The notes beneath the pieces are model-generated. The model was not told the DNA's origin, did not search any database, and saw nothing but the letters and a program-made list of their open reading frames with translations. Made by a program: the position numbers and the translations under genes. Source: Planctomycetota bacterium (lineage in GTDB: Bacteria; Planctomycetota; JAJSAM01; JAJVHW01). Taken from it: DNA of 32,495 bases. This document shows, in pieces, positions 32,106 to 32,495 of the stretch. The first letter of the stretch is position 1; every line of letters starts with the position of its first letter. The DNA lies in NCBI GenBank assembly GCA_021414065.1, contig JAIOPE010000052.1:1-32495 (forward strand), read 5' to 3'.

Positions 32106-32495
32106 CTACTTCGTGGCGGGGTCTGCCGCCTTGCGCCTGCCCTTCGGGATCAGGCGCTCGCTGAGGTGCTCGATCGTCGTGGGAAGGTGAGCCTCGAGGG
32201 ACTTCGGATCGATGTGGTGGGCCCCGGGCATCACGACGAGCTTCGCGCCGCCGTATGCCTCTGCGAGCGCCTGTACGGTCGGGAGCTGGACGATTTCGTC
32301 GAGCTCCGCCGCCAAGAGGAGGATGCCGCCCTTCCGCTCCTTGCGCGCCCATGTGGCCGGGTCGAGCGCTCGCATCTGCTCCCGGACCTGCGCCTCGGTG
32401 ACGCCCTTCGCATCGAAGTCGGCGCGAACGTTCTTCGTGAGGAAGTTGCCGTTGAACACGACCGACGCGACGTCTCCGCCCGCGATCTGGATGAC
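32106..32495 (-). CDS. Alpha/beta hydrolase family protein (C-terminal part)
   Basis: The gene runs off the right edge; 129 residues are visible and the start is missing. The open frame continues without a stop to the last base. GGILLLAAELDEIVQL carries the likely acid of the catalytic triad, and VVMPGAHHI the His. These are in the order and spacing of alpha/beta hydrolases after the nucleophile, which must lie outside the window. The Lys/Arg-rich tail is not conserved. The substrate is unknown. It precedes the MFS gene by 10 nt on the same strand. Confidence 0.75.
   Translation of the reverse strand, partial: VIQIAGGDVASVVFNGNFLTKNVRADFDAKGVTEAQVREQMRALDPATWARKERKGGILLLAAELDEIVQLPTVQALAEAYGGAKLVVMPGAHHIDPKSLEAHLPTTIEHLSERLIPKGRRKAADPATK

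Noticed and set aside
1..32495. CRISPR arrays, phage, insertion sequences, toxin-antitoxin or defence genes
   Set aside because: I looked for repeats, transposase or integrase motifs and small gene pairs on both strands and found none.

Overview
The window is a gene-dense, strongly GC-rich chromosomal segment from a diderm (outer-membrane-bearing) bacterium. The best fit is the Planctomycetota. This rests on a membrane-anchored coiled-coil/BRCT protein of a type I associate with planctomycetes, a fused LpxC-FabZ protein, a full BamA/OmpH/LpxA outer-membrane set, and frequent GTG/TTG starts. The phylum is inferred from gene content and was not tested by phylogeny. I see no phage, plasmid, insertion sequence, CRISPR array or defence island; this is a housekeeping region.

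Layout. (1) 1-4899: a long leader with a good sigma70-like promoter, the BRCT protein, then a tightly overlapping tatC / degenerate YchF-like GTPase / cinA operon. (2) 4900-6168: a two-way terminator, a Bax-inhibitor-1 membrane protein and tRNA-Gln on the minus strand, and a glmU promoter. (3) 6169-10986: glmU-prs-rplY-pth-rpsF-rpsR-rplI, joining UDP-GlcNAc and PRPP supply to translation. (4) 10987-15268: an Old Yellow Enzyme-family oxidoreductase and a class I aminotransferase, followed by dnaB. (5) 15269-21994: the outer-membrane block bamA, ompH/skp, lpxC-fabZ, lpxA and a Gfo/Idh/MocA oxidoreductase. (6) 21995-25093: rpsB-tsf-pyrH-frr, closed by a long hairpin that starts inside the frr stop region. 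(7) 25094-32495: tRNA-Glu, an ArnT-like glycosyltransferase, an MFS transporter, tRNA-Lys, then convergent and divergent single genes (methyltransferase, fumC, second MFS transporter, partial alpha/beta hydrolase).

How the genes fit together. GlmU makes UDP-GlcNAc, the substrate of LpxA and LpxC. BamA and OmpH assemble outer-membrane proteins. The Gfo/Idh/MocA enzyme beside lpxA raises the possibility of a 3-amino-sugar (amide-linked) lipid A. The ArnT-like transferase could modify lipid A or another lipid-linked glycan. The ribosomal, EF-Ts, RRF and Pth genes form growth-rate clusters.

The points most worth checking are the probably extracytoplasmic BRCT domain, the YchF paralogue with ruined G motifs and no helical insert, the GnnA candidate, a ten-codon minicistron linking lpxC-fabZ to lpxA through two 4-nt overlaps, and the glycosyltransferase start 10 nt after a tRNA CCA end. 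Nothing here is clearly a new multi-gene system.
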